Shown piece by piece: positions 1 through 13,600 of a DNA stretch of 64,000 nt. Origin of the DNA: Gymnogyps californianus (lineage: Eukaryota > Chordata > Aves > Accipitriformes > Cathartidae); the NCBI RefSeq assembly GCF_018139145.2, contig NC_059500.1, forward strand, positions 48,196,072 to 48,260,071. Direction: 5' to 3'. Positions within the stretch are counted from its first letter, which is position 1; each line of letters starts with the position of its first letter. A model generated the notes under the pieces. That model had not been told where the DNA came from. It saw only the letters and a list, made by a program, of their open reading frames with translations, and ran no database searches. The translations under genes and the position numbers were made by a program.

Positions 1-3000
1 TCTGATCTTGGGTTTAGAGAATTGAATGACTTCATTCTGTTAAAACTTTAACAGAGGAAACATCATGTTCTTTACATAATACAAGATCAAACTCTCCAAA
101 TGAGCTTAAAGGCCTCTAAAAATTGCACCTGCTATTTTCTGCAATATTTAAAACCTGGTATAGTATACATGAAATACACTATGAGAAACTTAGGTGGTAA
201 AAAAATTGTGTCTAAGTTGCAAACAAGCTTGGACCTTGACAAGCATGGGGTATAACACTAATGATAATTACAAACACATAGAATAAATGCAGAAATGTAC
301 TGTGTTTCACAAATACAGGTCAGCATGAAAGTTACTCAAAACACCACTTCAAAACACCACTTGAAATTACCATCCAAACAAACAGAAATAAAAACAAATT
401 AAAAAATTTCCCTATGGTACTTATTAAAAAATCAGTTTCAATAATCCCATTCAATCAATGAAATTATGTTTTTGCCTAAGATAACATGATACTGTTCTTG
501 CATAATCAGAACCATAGAACAAGATGTGCTCTGTTACACTGTAAGGTCCCTCCTGGGTATTGGTTCAAATACTCCTTCCCAATCATTGCTACGAAGATGA
601 CATCAGATCCTGACTTTTTTAAGAGATCCTATGTTATCCATGCCAAAATAAAAAGGTAAGTTAAAAAAAAAAGCAGAAGAGCAAGAGGAATTCATACGAG
701 GAGAAAAAGAGATTAAAAAAATTCAGGCTTATTAATTGTTTTGTTTTATTGGTTCATCTGTTAAAAATATATCATAAATTTGAACTTGATATGAGGACAC
801 TCATTTGTTCTAATTTCCATTTTAACCTGTTCGTCTTGGTCTTAACTCCATAATAGATACATACAGTACAAGAATATTGGGACTCAAAACATTTCATGAA
901 TATGAAGTAAAACTGTTCTCACTGAAATATTGATTCAGAAGTGCCACAAATTACCCTTTTGTTCCACAGGATATATTGACCAAAGAAAATTACTGGTCCT
1001 ATGACATAAAAGAAGGGTCACTTCTCTGGGACTTCATCCTGCATCCGTTCAAATCAATGAAACAGTTGTCATTGACTACAGTACTGTAAAGGCTTCACGT
1101 GTGCTCTAGATTGTCTCTTACTTTTATACATATTCTGATTCATTTTTTTTCTGTGTGAGTGGAAACAAAGAGTCAGGGTTGCACTCATAAATGAACGTTC
1201 TCCTCCTGAAAAAAACCCCACAGAAACACCTGCCTAATATGTTTGTGTTGACTTTAAAAAAAAAAAAATCACAAGTAGAAATATGTTGAATCTGTTTTAG
1301 TCAAGGGACAGTGGAGCTGTAAGTGCCCAGGGGTAAGTAAAGATAGAATAATTCAGATCTGGTGTGAATTTTGGGTGCAGAGCTGGAATTTAGATTTCCA
1401 AATTGATAATAATCTTGAAAAGAATTGGGGGGGGAGGGTAATGAAGGGAGTGTGTGTTTGATGCGATGTATAGCAATGGGTTTGGCAAATGGAAATGTTA
1501 ATACCTTATAGTTCAGGGTGACCGTTTTCTTTATTCAGCCTTTAAGTGTCCACATGCCTCTAATCACTGGCCCTTCTTTGCATCCGCGATAACCCAGAAA
1601 ACATTCCCATAGCCACAACAGATCCTGTGGCTTTTAAAAGTAGCACTGATCAGCTCTCAAGTCTTGGCAGCAAACAGAGCTGCTGAATCCTGGACTTTCC
1701 AATAACTCCCACTGGCTCCTGTGGTGAAGAACTAACTCTTTGACACCTGCAAACAGTGAAGAAAGCTGGGAGCTCACTATCAGTAATTACCCACATTAGG
1801 ATTTAAAGAAAAGAAAAGGATGGAGAAAGGAGGTGCACGTTACCAAAAAATACTAAAATAAGCCACACTTCCTTAGCATATATAGCATATAACTAATAAC
1901 TGAGGGGAGAGAGAGCCTACAATGACAGCATCACTCCAATTTGCAAAGGTATCTTACAGTTCTCAGAAAGCTGAGAGAAGGTCAGCTCCAAAGAGAACAA
2001 ATGGGTTAAAATCAGCCAGAAATCTTATTCCTGTATTGGTTTGAAAGGTGAAAATGCTTCAAAGAACAGAACAACATATGGACAACATTTGAGCACTCCC
2101 ATCTGTCAGTGAGGTGAAACCTTTGCTCTGTTTCAGTCACTATCAAATTTATAGAAGTAGAGTGAAAAATCATTTGTCTTCTGTCCCTTTATTTTTGCTA
2201 CAAAACTTCACCTGTTCTATCCCTGTCGCAAAGTGCCATTAAATTGTCTTCCAGAGTCTTCTCTAGGGAAGATAACCTACCAAGCTAGAGGTGCTCAGAC
2301 CACAACCACAGGCAGCTGACATACGCTAAGGCTACCTATACAATGCTCTCCCAGCCCAATGTATTCCATAAAAGACCAGTGAACAGTGATACTAAATAAT
2401 CAGCTTATAAGCACCATTGGTGTCTTGGCAGCAAAGTAGCCGAAGTCAAAGTGGAGAAAGAGATTGAGCCATCATCTCTGAAGGATGTTCTGACTCATCC
2501 CCAAAATAGAGATGTTTAAAACATAAAGTGCTCTCTACAATGTGCCTCATACAGATTCTTACTGTATCTGTTTATAACACAGGATCTTCAGCAAATAGTA
2601 GGTTTTAAAATAGATGGAAAATACCAAATATAGTAGGTGATAATGGAAAATACAATATTAAAAATTGTACATATTGAATTCTGTCTTCACTGCTGGTTTC
2701 TGTAAGATACAACGTTCTACAGATCAGTCCCCACTCCTGTAAAAATCTGATCAGTCAACTTCTATTAATCCCAAAGGATGCCAGAGCAGGACTGTCAATG
2801 CATTAAAAACTGTTTAAAATATAAAGAAAATCTTTATACAGCTTCCAACAGTGTGCAAAACATTGTCTTTGACTACATACACACAGACCTTGGGGAAGAA
2901 ACAATTTGTAATTCCCACTACACCCCTGTGCCACATACTTCTTATCATTGATTTGATGTTATATCCTCGGTTTCACTTGATTTTACTTATTTTATGGAGC

Positions 3001-4195
3001 AAAGGACAAAAGAGGTGGAGACCTGGAACTTGTTTCTCAAGCAAACCTGCACTGAAAAGCAGCAGTTGGAAAATAAATACTGCAAGAAGTGTAATTTCTG
3101 CTGTGCTACCCCTGGTACAACGCAACTGATGTGAGTGTGATTCCATGCATGGGATGTTGCACATGTTTTGACTAAAATAAACCTATGTTATACTTCTGGC
3201 TTGGGGAATTGGTTGAGCAGTAAATTCTCATCTGATGTTTTCCCTACACTTATTTCAGCCTAAGCTCATATGTAAAATAGAACACTTTAGACACTTGGAA
3301 TTTCCTGCACAAAATGAAAGGGAAAGGTAATATTCTGAAATATATGATCCATGTATAAGCTCAGATGTTGTAGCTCTCAGAAATCTTTGTATGTGAAGCC
3401 ATCAGCAACCGCTCAGCAAAAAGGAAAACGTGCAGTGCACCTTGAGCTGATAGTAGAGTATCAGGAGAAAACAAGACATAGGTATCACACCCCTTAAGCA
3501 TCAGCAACAGTGAAATGTGTGGTAAGGAGAGATATCCCTTCATCTACCCTCCCAAACTTCCCCTGCTCTTTTTGTTGCCTCTCCCCTCATATCGTCCCAG
3601 AATGCCCAAGCTCTGTTCCCTTGATCCACTAGGCACACCACAAGTCTGGTATACTGCTTCCAAAGAAATAAAAAGTATGATACTTGCTACAGCTGGCTCA
3701 GTTCTAAGAATCCACTTCAGAAAACAGTGACAACGAGATAGCTTTCCTGAGATCAAGTCACAGCTGTGCGACATCTTGAGCAAGCCTATAGGTTGACATA
3801 TTTCCTACCCTAAAACCCTCTTTTTCTGCTACTGTCAAAAATTATGAAAGCTAAACCATTCTTTTCTCTCCTATACAGCACAGCTTTTTTCAAACTCAGG
3901 ATAAAACTGAGACTACTCCATTAGCCCCTCAGGAGAAAGTTTCTTTTGGCACAGAATGTTTTAACCTACAAACAGTAATACTTTTAAGGGTAATATACTA
4001 ATTTTTTAACGCAAAGGGGTATTTGGGCTCTAACAGAGACTGGACTGATCTGTGGCATTTCAGTAGACCCTGGAGGAGTTTCCAAAGCTCAGTCTGTTCA
4101 GACTAAAGTTTCTGTTGCATAACCAGGACATTAGGAGAGAATCTTCACTGAGACAAATTTGATGCAAAATGTAAGTGAAGCTTTAAAGAAATGGA
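1..4195. other. AT-rich non-coding tract, no gene recognised
   Basis: This tract holds no recognisable gene or interspersed repeat. The longest open frame is 92 codons (2851-3129, plus) with no family resemblance and low-complexity composition. There are short A-runs near 662-672 and 1257-1268 and a G-run at 1427-1448, listed separately. The sequence reads like bird intergenic or intronic DNA. An old, highly decayed repeat could be present that cannot be recognised by eye. Confidence 0.6.
1427..1448 (+). other. G-run with G-quadruplex potential
   Basis: Eight consecutive Gs are followed by A, GGG, a 7-base spacer and GGG. This satisfies the usual pattern of four G-triplets with loops of 1 to 7 bases. 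It stands alone in AT-rich sequence and no promoter is visible nearby. Folding is inferred from the pattern only. Confidence 0.4.
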
Positions 4196-4219
4196 TTTTT
4201 TCTTTTTTTTTTTTTTCTT
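4196..4219. repeat. T-rich homopolymer run
   Basis: A run of T interrupted by two single Cs. It is not clearly the tail of a retrocopy, because no recognisable element adjoins it on either side. Confidence 0.8.
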
Positions 4220-7200
4220 TACAAATCTTTACAGGGAAATCACTACATACTTAGGAGTGATTTCTGTGTCTGCAGATCAGACTGAGAGCTAATGAACATT
4301 CAGTCTTCCTAACTAGCCCAACAAAAATGAAGACAGTTTCAACTTTCAGACCCAGGTACACTTAATATGCTGTCATCCAAATGCCTAGAAATTATCTCCA
4401 TGTCTAATTTATTTTAAAAAGCAGTGGTGCCTTCACAGCTGTTTTGAAACAGAAGCAGGATTGTAGCTAAAAAACTAACTCCACTTAGACATGTCAGGAG
4501 CAATTTTGGCTTTAAATAGTGAAGTGTGTTTTGTCAGATCCTCATGGAAAAAAACCACCAAAAATACTCAGGTAAACTCCCTTTCAAGTGCAGGAGTGAT
4601 TTGATTGCTTTTCTCAGTCTTTAGGTTTTATCCATGTATTCTAACACTAACCAATCAATGAACATTTACCTGAAGCTAAGCATGTACATTATTTTTGTCC
4701 TGACAAATTCAGTCTTGATGCTAAGTGAACCTGTTTCAACAAATCTCAAATCTCAAACACAAAAGGATGTTTCCTTCACCTGTGATAAGTAAATTTTCAT
4801 CACACATTAGCATGGACTTTTGTAATCTTGAATCTGACTTATCATAAAGAATAATAAATTTCAGATCGTGGATCTTAACCATGATGTATAAAAACTTATA
4901 TGTATTCTGTTCTTATTTATTGCTTTGTATCCGAGCACAGACTTAATTTGCAGATCTGTTGAAACACATCAAGAATGCTTTGTTTTAACAAGTGTATACT
5001 AATAAACAAAAGTACAAAACAAACCTAAGATCACATGAATGACTAAAATACCCATTTCTGTTACAAAATAAATTGTCTAGTAGCTGTAGTTTGCATTTAA
5101 TATTTGGTGTAATAAGTTGTTTGCACGTGATATAAATTACAGGTGCAAGCCACCCTTGTTAAAACACCAGCTTCAGGAAACAGCCATTTTTGAGCTATAT
5201 TTTTCTAATGATGGTATGTATGATAGGTGCACTGGAGCTTTACACCAAACAGCATACTCCAATAGAGACTGCTTCACAAGGAAGCAAGAGAGTGTATGTG
5301 TGAGAGATTATACAAACCATTATCTTGTAAATGAGATTTATCTGAAAACTGAAAAGTATTGAGTACAGAATGATGGACATGTTATTAATTTAAAAAAAAC
5401 CCAAACCCAAAACCAAAACCAAAACCTTCCAGATTGTGGATTTTCCATCTTCTTAGAAATTTTTTAACAAAACCACCCAATCCTATTTCCCTAGCTTTAG
5501 TAGTATTAAAAATAAAAACCATAGTTCATCACAATAGACATGAATTTCTGAAAATTACAACATGCTCAGAGCATAAACAAGCATTGCAGGAATAGCCAGA
5601 GAAAGCTGAATTCAGCATGTACCAAAATGATGCAACACAGAAAGGAAAAATTTTGAGCAGTACCAACTCACCCTTTTCCTAGATTTGCCCAGCCGTGGTG
5701 GAGATGATACTGTGCAAACCAGAAACTATTAAAATGGTAGGAAGTATCCAGATAACCATAACAGATGAAGCAAGAAGGAAGACAGTGAGTGGTCTTACAC
5801 TCCTAAGTAGCAAACATTAGTAAAGAAATTTTTTCCATGGTCTGTGAACCAGGCAAATAGATAGCTTGTTTTGAAACTTGGAGATAGTTCGTGAATGACA
5901 GGCCATTATATATGAACTGTTTTCAGCTGATATATGTTAGGTAAAAAAATCAAGTTATTATGATGAGTTTAAAGACAAGCTAAGGTACCTTACGAGAAAG
6001 AGAGGACTCAGTAGAGGAGTCTATCACCAATCTGAGTTTTGGCAGATGTCATGCATAGTGTGGCTTCACACGCTAGGAGATATGTGATCGTGTCTTTTTT
6101 TGTGCAAAGAGCCAACAAGCAGTTCTGGAAAACTGCTGTGTTTCACTTGCTCTGGGTTCTCCTGTCTTCACCGCATATCAGAGACTTGCCCAGTCCAAAG
6201 ACTGGGCAATATAAGGACATAAATGACAGCAACATTGCTGAAGCCTAGGCTGATGTGATTACAGTGTGTGAGGGAATCCGCAAAACCTGATATCCTACAA
6301 GGTTTTCCCACACTTATTATTTGTGAAAAGATTTCAAACTAGATAGATTATCAGCCACTGAAGAAAATCAAACAATTTTTTACAGCAACAGCATGTGATC
6401 ATCTTTCTCTGGACAGAAACAGCCGTATTTTAGCTATCCGGACTAGCCAGCAGGAATGCAGCTTGCATCCACTCAGAAAACAAATTCTGTAAGTAGCAGA
6501 GCAGATTATTAGCATGTAACTTTTGGGAAAATATTTTCTAGTACTTCATTATGTTTATTTAGAAGTTAAGTTCTCTGATATTGCCACATGTGATAAACTC
6601 TTTCCCAACAGGCCACAGCTTTTTCATGCTCATATCATGGCTCCTTTCAGTAGAGGGGAAAGGGGTTGACAGCATGGTGTTCTCCTGGAGAAACCCTTGT
6701 ACTTGCATCTGGCAATCTCCTTTCACTCTTGTCCTGCAATACATGAACTTGTTGACTGCCCAAACACATTGCAATGTTTACTGCACGGAACACATAGCTG
6801 GGTTTAGGGCTTGACATGTACCAAGAGGTGTATTTTTCCACCAGCTCGCCAAAACATTGGGAAGGGAAGTGAAAATCTCCAGTGCTAATGAGGTACAAGT
6901 CAGCCAAAAGGTGTTATGAACGCCTAGTACATCAAGTTTGACCACAGGTTTGTACCAAACTAGATGTTCCTTAGGACAGCTGTAGAATGGGTAAGTCATA
7001 AGCTTTTGAAGAGTATTTTCTTGCTTCTGATCTCATGCACAGTGAATGAATTTACTGCTGTTCTGTTTTCTTATGATTTTATAATTTGTAAATAGTATTG
7101 TTAATGGATCAGTGGGAATAACAATAAATAATGAAGCAAATTACAGTAGTCAGAATGAATTCATTCTTCTTTCAAGAAGAGATTGCATACAGAAGTGCAG

Positions 7201-8191
7201 TCAAATTTGGTCTTTTTAATCCTCCCCTTGGCCTTACTTGATCTGCAATGTTTCTCTATTCACTTTGAAACTGATGTGTCTTTGGACCAAAGCTGCTCCT
7301 ACTTTAGAAAACAACATCTAAAACATTTCATTTAAATTCTGGAGCCAAGATTACCTCTGGCTCCAAAATTTAAAGGGGAGAAAATAAAACACTAGAAGAT
7401 TATTTTCTTCATCCCTAAAATGCATGAGTTTCAAAGCAAGTGAGAAAACATCATGGCTCAAATTGGGCCTGGTCATGGATCAAAGAAGCAACACTACTCA
7501 CACCCAAAATGCAAACACCTCTTAAAATATGCTTAAGTCAACAACAAACCATACTACATAAACGAGGAGCTTATTTTTATACATTAATATGTTTTTATTA
7601 AGGTAAGAGCCAAGTGTATCAGTCAAATCAAAACCTGCCTGAATTAAAAAAAAAAAATATTGCTTTTAGTATACAAACAACATACTAAAGCAGAAACCTT
7701 ACATTTTTTACTGTGCTGGATATACCATGAAAGTATGAGATGAGATGGCAAAATAATACCAAACCACAGCTCCATGAAATATGCAAGAAGCAAAGGGCCA
7801 GTGTTATTATGGAAGACAGCACAGGATACTAGTTGCAATTCCCAAAGAGGAAAAAATGAGGTTCAGCATGCTGATTACAGTACAGTTTTTCAACATAATA
7901 TATTATATGTACTTATTAAGTCTTCTCCCTTTTTACCAATGTTTCACACAGGATAAAGCCAGAAAAAGGGCATTTAAAAGCTCTGGATTTGGCCAGGAAG
8001 GATTACTCCCAGTTTAAACATCAGGAATACCCTAAAAGTTTTTCATTAACTTTTACGCAAGGGGTGTGCCACACGAATTGGAGGAGATCATCCTGGGAGA
8101 GAGACTGCAGGACACGCATAGCTAACAAAGTTTCATCACTCCACACACGATCCAGAATCAGGAGGCACAAAATCATTAAATTCATCCTTAC
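4220..8191. other. AT-rich non-coding tract
   Basis: Apart from the CCAAAA-type simple repeat at 5392-5426, nothing is recognised. Open frames are at most 86 codons, overlap each other on both strands around 6560-7000, and have no conserved motif, as expected by chance. Confidence 0.6.
5392..5426. repeat. (CCAAAA)n simple repeat
   Basis: An A-run leads into AAACCC and then three AAAACC units. It is an imperfect microsatellite. It has a superficial telomere-like look but does not match the vertebrate TTAGGG unit. Confidence 0.8.
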
Positions 8192-8287
8192 CTTCCCTGA
8201 CACTGGGCCATGAGTCTCATGTTTCAGCAGTTCAGGAGAAACTTTCCCCTCCCTTCGATGTGAGGCCACCAGCTCAAATGCTAGTGG
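8192..8287 (-). other. Candidate 96-nt exon (unproven)
   Basis: On the minus strand a 96-nt segment is bounded upstream by a T-rich stretch ending in CAG (8288-8290 on the plus strand reads CTG) and downstream by a good donor, AAG|GTAAGG (donor bases 8186-8191). One frame is open across all 32 codons, and its length is a multiple of three, so both flanking introns would have the same phase. The peptide begins PLAFELVASHRREG and ends HGPVSGK; I do not recognise it. It is more GC-rich than its surroundings. About one in five random 96-nt segments would be open in a given frame, and AG/GT pairs are common, so this could easily be chance. It might also be a non-coding RNA exon. No neighbouring exon was found. 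Confidence 0.15.
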
Positions 8288-10320
8288 CTGCACAAATAAC
8301 TAATACCAAAATTATATGGGGGAACTGACAACGGCTGTAGTACTTCAACACCAGATCTTACATCTTTCCTTACTCTCTTACTTACCCAATGCTATAAGCC
8401 TGAGCCATGAAGATAAATACAACGTAAACATCAAAGTAAAAAATAAAACAGAACCTAAGGATCTGACTCATTATTTTAAAAGTCTAATTTGGCATGGGAA
8501 CCTGGTCAAAGATTTTGAGAGTCTTGCCTTGTTATTCAGTATAAGGCAAGACTGAACAGAAAAGTTATGCATGGCATAGTAGTAACTGCACACTCAAAAA
8601 AAGAAAAGAAAAACCAGAAAAAAAAAATCTGAAAATGGAATTTCTTTTAATAGGATGCTGGTGTGTTGTGCTGTATGCCGAAAACTGGACACTTGGCCAA
8701 ACCATGTCATTATAGCTCAGCCAATGGAACAACAAGCAGCAATTAAACTGCTCACAAAATGTTTGCTCACATTCATCTTGCTGATCATTGCACAACTTTC
8801 TGTTACCCAGTGGTTATTTGAACTCCCTGGCTTTAACAAACCTGAGGTAAAGGATAATTTGGTAAATTTCATCTATCTCTTTGTACCTCTTGAGCTGACG
8901 AAAGTTTGTGGGTTTTGTTTTTGGACAGCTCAGGTTTCCTGCTCATGCATAGCCTGTCAATTCTCATCTACCTTTTAATGTTCTTCCTGTATTTAAAAAT
9001 AGATACTTCATCTCATTGCAGACCACATTCCTCAGAGATTTTACCAGGAGCCTTGTCAGACAGACCTGCTGTGCAAGGCTAAACTTGGCTTTTGCAAAGT
9101 TGTGTTGATTTCCTTCATAAAGGGTATGATTTAATGAGCAGTGCACGTTTAATGAAGTTCAATTGTTAGGTTTAGAATTACAAGCATATCCTCTAGATAT
9201 AATAAAGATATTAAGCCCTCATAGTAAGAAAAGGCTCTAAAGTGATTGAATGGGCAGATCTAAAGCATTTGCTTGCTAGAGTATTAAATGTACATTGTTC
9301 AGCTTTCTGCCTTGCTTCACCGTCTTTTATTAAATAATTACCACTGTGATTTAAAATAAAAGCCAAACAGTACCCACAAAATAAGAGATAATTGTTTGCA
9401 ATGATCTTCAGTCTTAGTTACATGAAAACAAATGACAGGGTCTTAGTTTGCCTCTCTCTTATGCCTGGTGTTGCCAAACAGTTCTGGCTTGAACGTCCAG
9501 TTTTGGCTTAGAGTAGAAACACAGTAGAGGCATATTTCGTCTGCAGTTACGGGCTTTTACTGCACATAACTGGTCAGATTCACTGTTGGAATACATTTGT
9601 TCTCTTATTGGGAAATTTTTATTTGTAATGATAATGGCAAATTAACATTAATCATGTACAAAGAATGTCACCATCACTTTTTATGTATATGCAGACATCA
9701 GTCACAGTCTGGAAAGCATTGTCAATTTTTCATGGCAATGGAGGTGGCAGAAGCAGGATGCTGCCAAACCCTTGCACTGACCTGATGGTTCCCAACCCAC
9801 CAACAATAATTTTGTAGCTGCTCTGCAAGCCACTGGAGTGCTAGGAGACCGGAGCCTTACCTGCCAGAGTCCTCCTCCCTTCTGCCACAGCTTCCATTGA
9901 TTCTTCCAGCTATACTTGAGGTAACCTCACACTGTTCATTTGCTCTTGTTGCACCATAGGCTGGTGCACAGTGCCTCTTGCCTTTTGTTGGCTTGATGTT
10001 TGAAGCCTCTGCAGCCTGTCTTCTCCTAGATCAGGCACGTTATGGACTGTCCTGTTCCAACAACTATTTTCTCAAATTCCCTCTGCATGGATTCTTATGG
10101 TGGCTCAACTTTACAGCTGACATGACAACAAGCTTTAGGGAGCTTGAGTGGAGCAATGAAATGATTTTGCATCTGTTTCTTGAACTACAAAATGGCAATG
10201 CAGAATTGACTACAGCACAGATGTGCTACATACATGTTTACAGGACTCAGAAATATTCACATGATAAATCCCTCATCTACTGACACTTGTAAGCCTATCA
10301 ACAGCTGCTGCAAGGTTTCC
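8288..10320. other. Non-coding tract with chance open frames
   Basis: Two plus-strand open frames of 107 codons (8655-8978) and 101 codons (9978-10283) lie here. Neither has a recognisable domain, and their hydrophobic, Cys-rich stretches follow from T-rich DNA. I regard both as chance. No repeat family is recognised. Confidence 0.5.
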
Positions 10321-10640
10321 CACTACCTGTCAGGAGTTGAACTTAGCAGTATAGCAACATCAAAGCTGCTATTTAAGACTTGAGCTGTGCTACATCTAGG
10401 AGTCTCTGGTTGTACCCTGGCCTCGATTCTTCCCCTTGCCATGCCTGGGATGTTGATGGACCCTGTTATCAGCACCCAGCTTCCCACTGTGGTCAGGCTC
10501 TGCAGGACTGTGTCTGTCTGTGTAAGCATGGCCTGTGCTGGAGTTGCCATCAGCTCCCGGCTCCGATTCCCTTATGGGAGCACTGCTTGCTCTTTTCTGA
10601 CGGTGTCTATTCATATTTATGCCTTATCACAGCACACTTC
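10321..10640. other. GC-richer block, possible old interspersed repeat
   Basis: This block is visibly richer in G and C than the flanks and has overlapping open frames of 72 to 97 codons on both strands (10323-10680), typical of stop-poor GC-rich DNA. The text around 10420-10560 (CTGGCCTCGATTC, ATGTTGATGGACC, CAGCTCCCGGCTCCG) gives a weak impression of a decayed avian interspersed repeat, but I cannot name the family. A coding exon or an ordinary GC fluctuation are alternatives. Confidence 0.25.
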
Positions 10641-13600
10641 TGTTGTTAATTACACACCATGGAAAAGAAGTATTTATTAGAGCCTTGAAACACATTTACA
10701 ACTGATAGAGTTTTATTTGAAAGTCTAATAAGAAATAGTAAATTAACCTAATCTACTTTCTTCAGCATATTTTTATGGCAGCCACTTTATAGCCTTTTTC
10801 CACTTCCTCTGTAATTTTTCTACTACAACATTAAACAGTTCAAATTTCTTTGGTCTCATTATATAAGTCTTGCTATTCCTCTGTGATTTGTCATCATGTG
10901 TTTCTGATGCTCTTGTATTTATCTGCTTTCAGACCTCCTAATCATGTTGGGCAGGGCAGTGCACTTTCTAAATACTAAGCAGACCTAACACATTCAGGAG
11001 AGAAGAATGCACTGGACATTTAAGTAACAGAGAGGTAGCCGATAACTTAAAGCTGCAGAAAAGAAAGAGGTAGGATACAAAGGAAATCCTAGTACAGTAA
11101 TCTGGCCTGTTATTTCATGACATGAAGACAGTTTTTATTGGTGCAGGGAAAGATACCACGGGGAGCCTGCAGAAGCATTTTGTCAGCTGGGATGTGATAG
11201 CACGTTTGGGTTGACAGCATTGTCAGCCCAGGGCACCTTAAAGATGCATTTTATCTTTCTCAGTACAAATCCTTCTCATCCTTAGAAGTGTTGCAATAAA
11301 TAACAAAGTAGAAACAGGACGAGTGAGGCAGTCTGGCTCCCAAAGTATGCAGAATTTTTTAGTGCTTTTGTAAGTTAATAAATGCATTCATGGTTAATAA
11401 TATATTTCAACATATTTTTCTCATATCTACATGTATCGTAAATTATAAAGAGGATCTTGTCAATATTTACATTCGTGTTTTGCATATCTACATCAGACTG
11501 GTACTTCTTGAAACATACAGTAGCTTGAAGATCTAGCTGCAAGTTTACCATCCTCTCTCTTCTTTGTGGTTATAACTGTAAATGTGTAAACAGGCTATAG
11601 TTTTCCAAGCCTGCTGCTACCTGCAGCTCTACAGGTAACCAGAGAAGAGTACCCTGGATTTCAAGGAGTAACACTCTAAAGATTGAACAAAATACAATGA
11701 ATCTGCATGGAACAGCAATCCAGCTAAAAAGGCACAGAAAATGACTTAGCAAGAACCAGGCTACACATAAGCCTCAAACTTGTGGCCTTATCTTCTCTAA
11801 AAGGATTATTCAAAATTCAGTGGACTAATTTCACTCAGGAACTTAGTCTATTGTCTTATCTCTTAAAGCTTATTACAGTTATATAGCATTAAAGGACCTC
11901 AGACAACAGACTTGACAAGACACCCTCTATTCATTAAATAAGAACTTAATATTCAAAGAAATAAAGTTGAAATTCTGTTTCAGCTGAGTACACCCAGCTT
12001 CCTGAGATAATATCACATTTATGTTGAAGAAAGAATTATATACTTATATCTTTCCAAAGCCTTAAAGTTCCTTGAGTCCTGGTCTTCCCAGGGAATGCCA
12101 ACCAATGCCAACTTTAACCTCACTTTTTTGTGGCTGCTACATGGGTAGTTTTAAACACTGAGGTTAAAAGCCTAATGGATTTTCATTGACATTTAGACAC
12201 TTAATTACCCTTTACTCCTCTGAAAACTCCAATCTAGAAACGTCAAAGATTTGAAGGACAATGTATATATATGCATACTCCTTAAACAAAAGCTCTTAGG
12301 ACTATATCTGGGCATTACAGCCAGCCATCAAAGCCAAGAAAATGTGCCTGCTGTGAGGAAGCTACTCTGATCTTGAATATCAGCACAGACTTTCTGCCCA
12401 CGGTCCAGCATGAGGGTGGTACTTGCTCAGTGAGGATCTGACAGCAGTGCCTGTATTCATGATATGCCCTTCAGCAAGGAGTAATGCTCCCATTAGGTAT
12501 GGGAAGTAATTCAGTCTCTTCTGTAGCTCAGTATAAAGGGCCTCTAAGCAGGAGCTGGCAATTGTACCAAATTACATATAATTGTTCATGATGAATTTGC
12601 AGTGCAGGCTAGAGTTTGCTAGGAACTCAGCTGAGACCACCATACTTATTTAAGTTTGGTTTGGCTTATGTCCAGTATTTTACTCACTAAACTATAAACT
12701 CTTCGGAGATTTTATTTTTTTTTCACTCTCAAAATATCTGAATCCCAAACCAGAACCTTCCACACAACGAATGGAATCAGTTTTATGCTTCTTGCTTTTT
12801 CCCTCCTGTTTGGGGCACTCAGTGGGACAAGGGTTTGTGATATGCTGTGAAATCACACCATCACCTGACTGGCTAACAGGAATTGCTACATGCCTCTAAA
12901 ATTGTTTTGAAGAAGAAAGAAAACCAAAATAACCTATTACTTGATTCAACAATAATTACAGACCTGTGTTGCTTTTTCCCTTTATCCTCATGCCACAGTA
13001 GCAATTATTAAGTAATTGATAAATTTTTGTTTAGGAAAGAATGCTGGGGGAAAAAAAATACAACTTTATTTTTAATTCTAATTTTATTTTTGCTTCATTT
13101 ATACTGTAAACTACATCACAGAAAATAGAACTATAGGATGATTCAACTAGATTGCTATCAGAAAAGAAGCAACAAGAGCCTAAACAGCAAGGCTTCAGGC
13201 TGAAGGTTGTTCAAATGTAAAATATTATTTTCCAATACCCATTTGGCCTCCTTATGGTATGGTTCTCTTTGTCTGCTTGTTTTGTAGGGTAACTGCCCAA
13301 GTCTGCAAGGTTAGCTACTGCCTTTAATTTTTTGATACCACTGTCACATTTGCATTCTGGAGCACTAGCAGTCTTGGTAAGTCTCTCTTGAAGTTATTAG
13401 ATACAGCAACAACCAGATTATCTAGAACGCGTAGCTCTTTCTGAGATCATGCGATAGGAATGACCGAGTATCACAAAAACAGTGAGGCCGTGAAAAGGGC
13501 AGCAAGGAGTACGAGGGCAGGTGAGGAAATGTTAGTCAGATGTTTAATGGAAATATCAATCTGTTAAGAAAAGACTAACACATCCTCTACACTGAGGGAC

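Noticed and set aside
545..590. GGTTCAAATACTCC, similar to a tRNA T-arm
   Set aside because: The surrounding bases do not form an acceptor stem, D-arm or anticodon arm.
5392..5426. Telomere-like CCCAAA/CCAAAA repeats
   Set aside because: The unit is not the vertebrate telomere hexamer and the stretch is short and imperfect; an ordinary microsatellite.
8655..8978. 107-codon hydrophobic open frame as a small membrane protein
   Set aside because: Hydrophobicity follows from T-rich DNA; no conserved motif or supporting splice or promoter signal.
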